20,000 nucleotides of DNA. It comes from Armadillidium nasatum (Eukaryota; Arthropoda; Malacostraca; Isopoda; Armadillidiidae). Made by a program: the position numbers and the translations under genes. Position 1 is the stretch's first letter; every line of letters begins with the position of its first letter. The DNA lies in contig SEYY01001215.1 in the NCBI GenBank assembly GCA_009176605.1, positions 1 to 20,000 of the forward strand. The letters are read 5' to 3'. Shown here in pieces: positions 1 to 20,000 of the stretch. The notes under the pieces were generated by a model. That model did not search any database. It saw nothing but the letters and a program-made list of their open reading frames with translations, and was not told the origin of the DNA.

Positions 1-1
1 T

Positions 2-163
2 AAGCCAGCAACAATTCAAGAGCTAAAGGATGAGATAATTCGGCACATTAACGGCATAGAACCCCAATTATGCCTCAGCGTCATCGAAAATTTGGACCAT
101 CGGATGGAGGTGTGCCGCCGAGGTCGCGGCGGCCATTTGGCCGATATTTTGTTCCATACATAA
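2..163 (+). pseudogene. C-terminal fragment of a Tc1/mariner-type transposase
   Basis: An open frame enters from the left edge and ends at TAA 161-163, giving 53 residues. The tail, roughly ELKDEIIRHI...[21 protein letters not shown], has the pattern common to arthropod Tc1/mariner (IS630, DDE_3) transposases: a TIQELK-type helix, then R(M/L)xVC and a GGHL..I.F ending just before the stop. The catalytic DDE core lies outside the window, so whether the source copy is intact cannot be judged. The frame is more GC-rich than the DNA beyond it. A non-coding tail of about 105 bp follows and runs into a TA microsatellite, as expected for the 3' end of a TA-targeting element. The family call rests on my recognition of the C-terminal pattern and not on a search. 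Confidence 0.68.

Positions 164-1411
<1,248 letters not shown>

Positions 1412-1448
<37 letters not shown>
1412..1448 (+). repeat. Poly(T) tract, T37
   Basis: Thirty-seven consecutive T residues, followed within about 15 bases by TA array 2. It could be the reverse-complement poly(A) tail of a minus-strand retrocopy, but the sequence on its 5' side on that strand is only the TA array, so no such copy is visible. Confidence 0.9.
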
Positions 1449-1450
<2 letters not shown>

Positions 1451-1456
1451 TTTTTA

Positions 1457-1628
<172 letters not shown>

Positions 1629-1642
1629 AGCCGGATATCCGG

Positions 1643-13552
<11,910 letters not shown>

Positions 13553-13583
13553 TCTGTAAGCTGTAAAATATAAAATATTTTAA

Positions 13584-13652
13584 ATATTTATTATTAGTTT
13601 AGTAAAGTGAAGTGTCGGCTATGGGTGAAATGGACTTTGGTAAGATTTAGTT
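13584..13652. repeat. 65-bp direct repeat, copy 1
   Basis: Matches 14987-15050 in the same orientation with a 4-base indel (tttag/tag region) and a few substitutions. The shared core is tgaaatggactttggtaaga. On the plus strand the core ends TTTG|GTAAGA, a good match to a splice donor. It lies just upstream of exon 1 of the minus-strand gene. Confidence 0.85.
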
Positions 13653-13769
13653 TCAATATAATTTGAAAGAATAATATTCACTTTCCTTACAGATCATAAT
13701 CTTTTAAATAATATCAAAATAACAGAAAGAACCCTAAGAAAGAAAAATTTAAAAATCAAAATACAATTA

Positions 13770-13962
13770 AATAACGCTGAAAATAAAAATAAAAATAAAC
13801 AATAAAATTATAATGACATACAAAAGATTATGGCAAATATAAACTAATTAACACTTCATCCAAATTGCCTAGATAATAATTTTGGCATAAAGTTTTACTT
13901 TGTTTATATTTGCCATAATCTTTTGTACACTTTTATAATTTAAATTTTTTTTCAGCATTTTT
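13770..13962. repeat. Fold-back inverted repeat with perfect 26-bp arms
   Basis: Arms 13819-13844 and 13902-13927 are exact reverse complements over 26 bp (left arm starts tacaaaagattatggc). Pairing continues imperfectly inward to CCAAA/TTTGG (13860-13864 and 13881-13885) and outward to GCTGAAAA/TTTTCAGC (13776-13783 and 13949-13956), so the fold is about 190 nt with a small loop. It could be a small non-autonomous fold-back element or a hairpin RNA locus. No terminal target duplication is obvious. Confidence 0.85.
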
Positions 13963-14079
13963 TGATAATGGTTTAAGTTAAATAAACTAAAACGTTGACT
14001 GTTATAATGATATACATTAATTAATATGATTAATAAATTCTTTGAAACTTTTAATCTTAATTAAAATTAAGATCAAAAG

Positions 14080-14986
<907 letters not shown>

Positions 14987-15050
14987 ATATTTATTATTAG
15001 TAAAGTGAAGAGTGGGCTATGGTGAAATGGACTTTGGTAAGAATTTAGTT
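14987..15050. repeat. 65-bp direct repeat, copy 2
   Basis: The second copy of the 13584-13652 segment, start to start 1403 bp away, same orientation. The sequences flanking the two copies are not alike. Confidence 0.85.
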
Positions 15051-16003
15051 GTAAGTCAATTACTTTCTAATGCTTTACACCACCAAAACAACTGGCCCGA
15101 TACAAACAAAGAGTATGAAATCATTCATCAGACTTAAATATCAATTTGTAATAAAAATAATATAAAGAACTCAAATTTAAATAGGTTACCATACCTTTGG
15201 CTACCTTTACCTTTTTGTTACGTAACTTTCAGTTTTTAATTCCTATTGCAGTTGCAGCTGTGCTAGTGTGCTTGCAGACTGCAGTAACCATAAAAAAAAA
15301 TACTACTATTCGGGAACATAAAGAAAAGTTTTCCACCCGTCCAACACTAAATTAGTGCGTTCCACAAATATCTTGGAATCATGGCAGAGGGATTTTCAGA
15401 AATTCAGCAAACATTTACATTTGATCTCAAACTAAGTACATCTAGACAATGATTTGATTGAGATTTCGTTCGACGAAATAGTGAAATTTGATCAGACTGC
15501 AATATTTAGAAATTCAGCGAACTTCTTTAACTTTCTTGATTTGCGTGGACTCTCGGATGGAAATTAATTTCCCCTGACGCATATTAACAAATGTAAATAT
15601 ATGTTATTATCTATTTTAATCAATCAATTATTAGCTAAATCATCAATCAATATCAAAAACCATAAATCGAAAATAGAATACGAATTCCACGAACTAGGCA
15701 AATTAAATATTTAAAAGATTTTGGTGACAATCATAAGTAAAATTATTGGAATCAATGAAATTATGAATAATAAATAAATAATAATTTAATAATTATTTAA
15801 AGCTCGTTGATTATCAGAAATTTCTAAAATAATTACCTAATAATCTACATAAAAATATATAATTTAAGAAGGTGTTAATATTTGTGAAATAATGTTTATT
15901 TACTTCACATGACCATTACAAATTCACTGAAGTGAAAATTATAGATGAAAATTTTAAACTGTAGAGTTCGTTGAAGGGTGGGTAGTCTTCAAAATTTACT
16001 TAC
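15051..16003. other. Probable 5' region of the FAM210B-like gene, no gene seen
   Basis: The part from 15230 to 15560 is less AT-rich than its surroundings, with tandem gttgcag/gcagctg words at 15248-15262, a CpG-containing inverted repeat atttcgt-tcg-acgaaat at 15463-15479, and a 12-nt repeat (agaaattcagc) at about 15399 and 15510. I see no open frame with a family motif. If the 5' exon near 16004-16063 is real, all of this is intron; otherwise it could be promoter. Confidence 0.35.
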
Positions 16004-16063
16004 GCAGGATTTACAGATTTTGATTCGTGAGACATTTCGTTTTATTTTTCCTTTGAAGCGAAT
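16004..16063 (-). CDS. Candidate upstream exon (5' UTR plus MSHESKSVNP start)
   Basis: On the minus strand an ATG at 16035-16033, preceded by an in-frame TAA, opens MSHESKSVNP plus two bases and meets a consensus donor, CCTGC|GTAAGT. Splicing to the cttacag acceptor at 13555-13554 adds one A, giving GCA (Ala), and continues directly in frame into the ATG of exon 1. An acceptor-like tttccag at 16065-16064 could make this an internal exon. The product would be the FAM210B-like protein with an 11-residue N-terminal extension carrying one Glu near the start, which might weaken import. No second line of evidence supports it. Confidence 0.32.
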
Positions 16064-16944
<881 letters not shown>

Positions 16945-17041
16945 CAGGGTCTGTGACTTTTTTTTTATATATGAATCTAACCAAAAAAAAAAAAAATATA
17001 TAAAAATAAAAATTTAAATAAAAAAAAAAAATCAATGATTT

Positions 17042-17047
17042 AAAAAA

Positions 17048-17099
<52 letters not shown>
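17042..17099. repeat. A10-T48 tract
   Basis: Ten A residues directly followed by forty-eight T residues. Runs of A and T of 8 to 12 bases recur through 16980-17360. Confidence 0.97.

Positions 17100-20000
<2,901 letters not shown>

Overview
The window reads as nuclear DNA of an arthropod. It is very AT-rich, has a spliced gene with GT-AG introns, one Jockey/BS-like non-LTR retrotransposon, the end of a Tc1/mariner-type transposon, and ten long (TA)n microsatellites of about 100 to 300 bp each. That density of long TA arrays, plus this style of retrotransposon, makes a malacostracan (decapod-like) crustacean my best guess. This is inference only; no sequence here is diagnostic of species.

One protein-coding gene is well supported, on the minus strand. 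Five exons (13552-13435, 10183-10128, 9553-9353, 5653-5055, 3719-3404) join with matching phases at all four junctions and encode a 429-residue FAM210B-like mitochondrial membrane protein. The N-terminus is presequence-like and the C-terminus carries a split DUF1279 (FAM210) domain. A possible extra 5' exon (about 16063-16004) and a possible 21-nt microexon (12960-12940) would both keep the frame, but neither is proven.

Intron 3 of this gene holds a roughly 3-kb non-LTR retrotransposon in the opposite orientation (6148-9164): apurinic-like endonuclease, reverse transcriptase with YADD, short 3' UTR with a nested hairpin, and a 46-nt poly(A) tail. Its single long reading frame is broken only by two one-base shifts at homopolymers, so it is either a young insertion or carries sequencing errors.

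Layout: 2-163 mariner-type transposase C-terminus and its 3' end, running straight into TA array 1. 566-3403 is unassigned sequence with three more TA arrays and the probable 3' UTR of the FAM210B-like gene. 3404-13552 is that gene. 13553-16063 is its probable 5' region, with a 26-bp perfect inverted repeat, a duplicated 65-bp segment and TA array 8. 16064-20000 is low-complexity, AT-rich DNA with a compound TG/TA array, an ATT array, an A10T48 tract and TA array 10, and no recognisable gene.

I found no RNA gene, no CRISPR array and no convincing new biological system. The most useful points to check are the gene model with its candidate extra exons, hypervariable TA arrays within about 35 nt of two splice sites, and the near-intact antisense retrotransposon.
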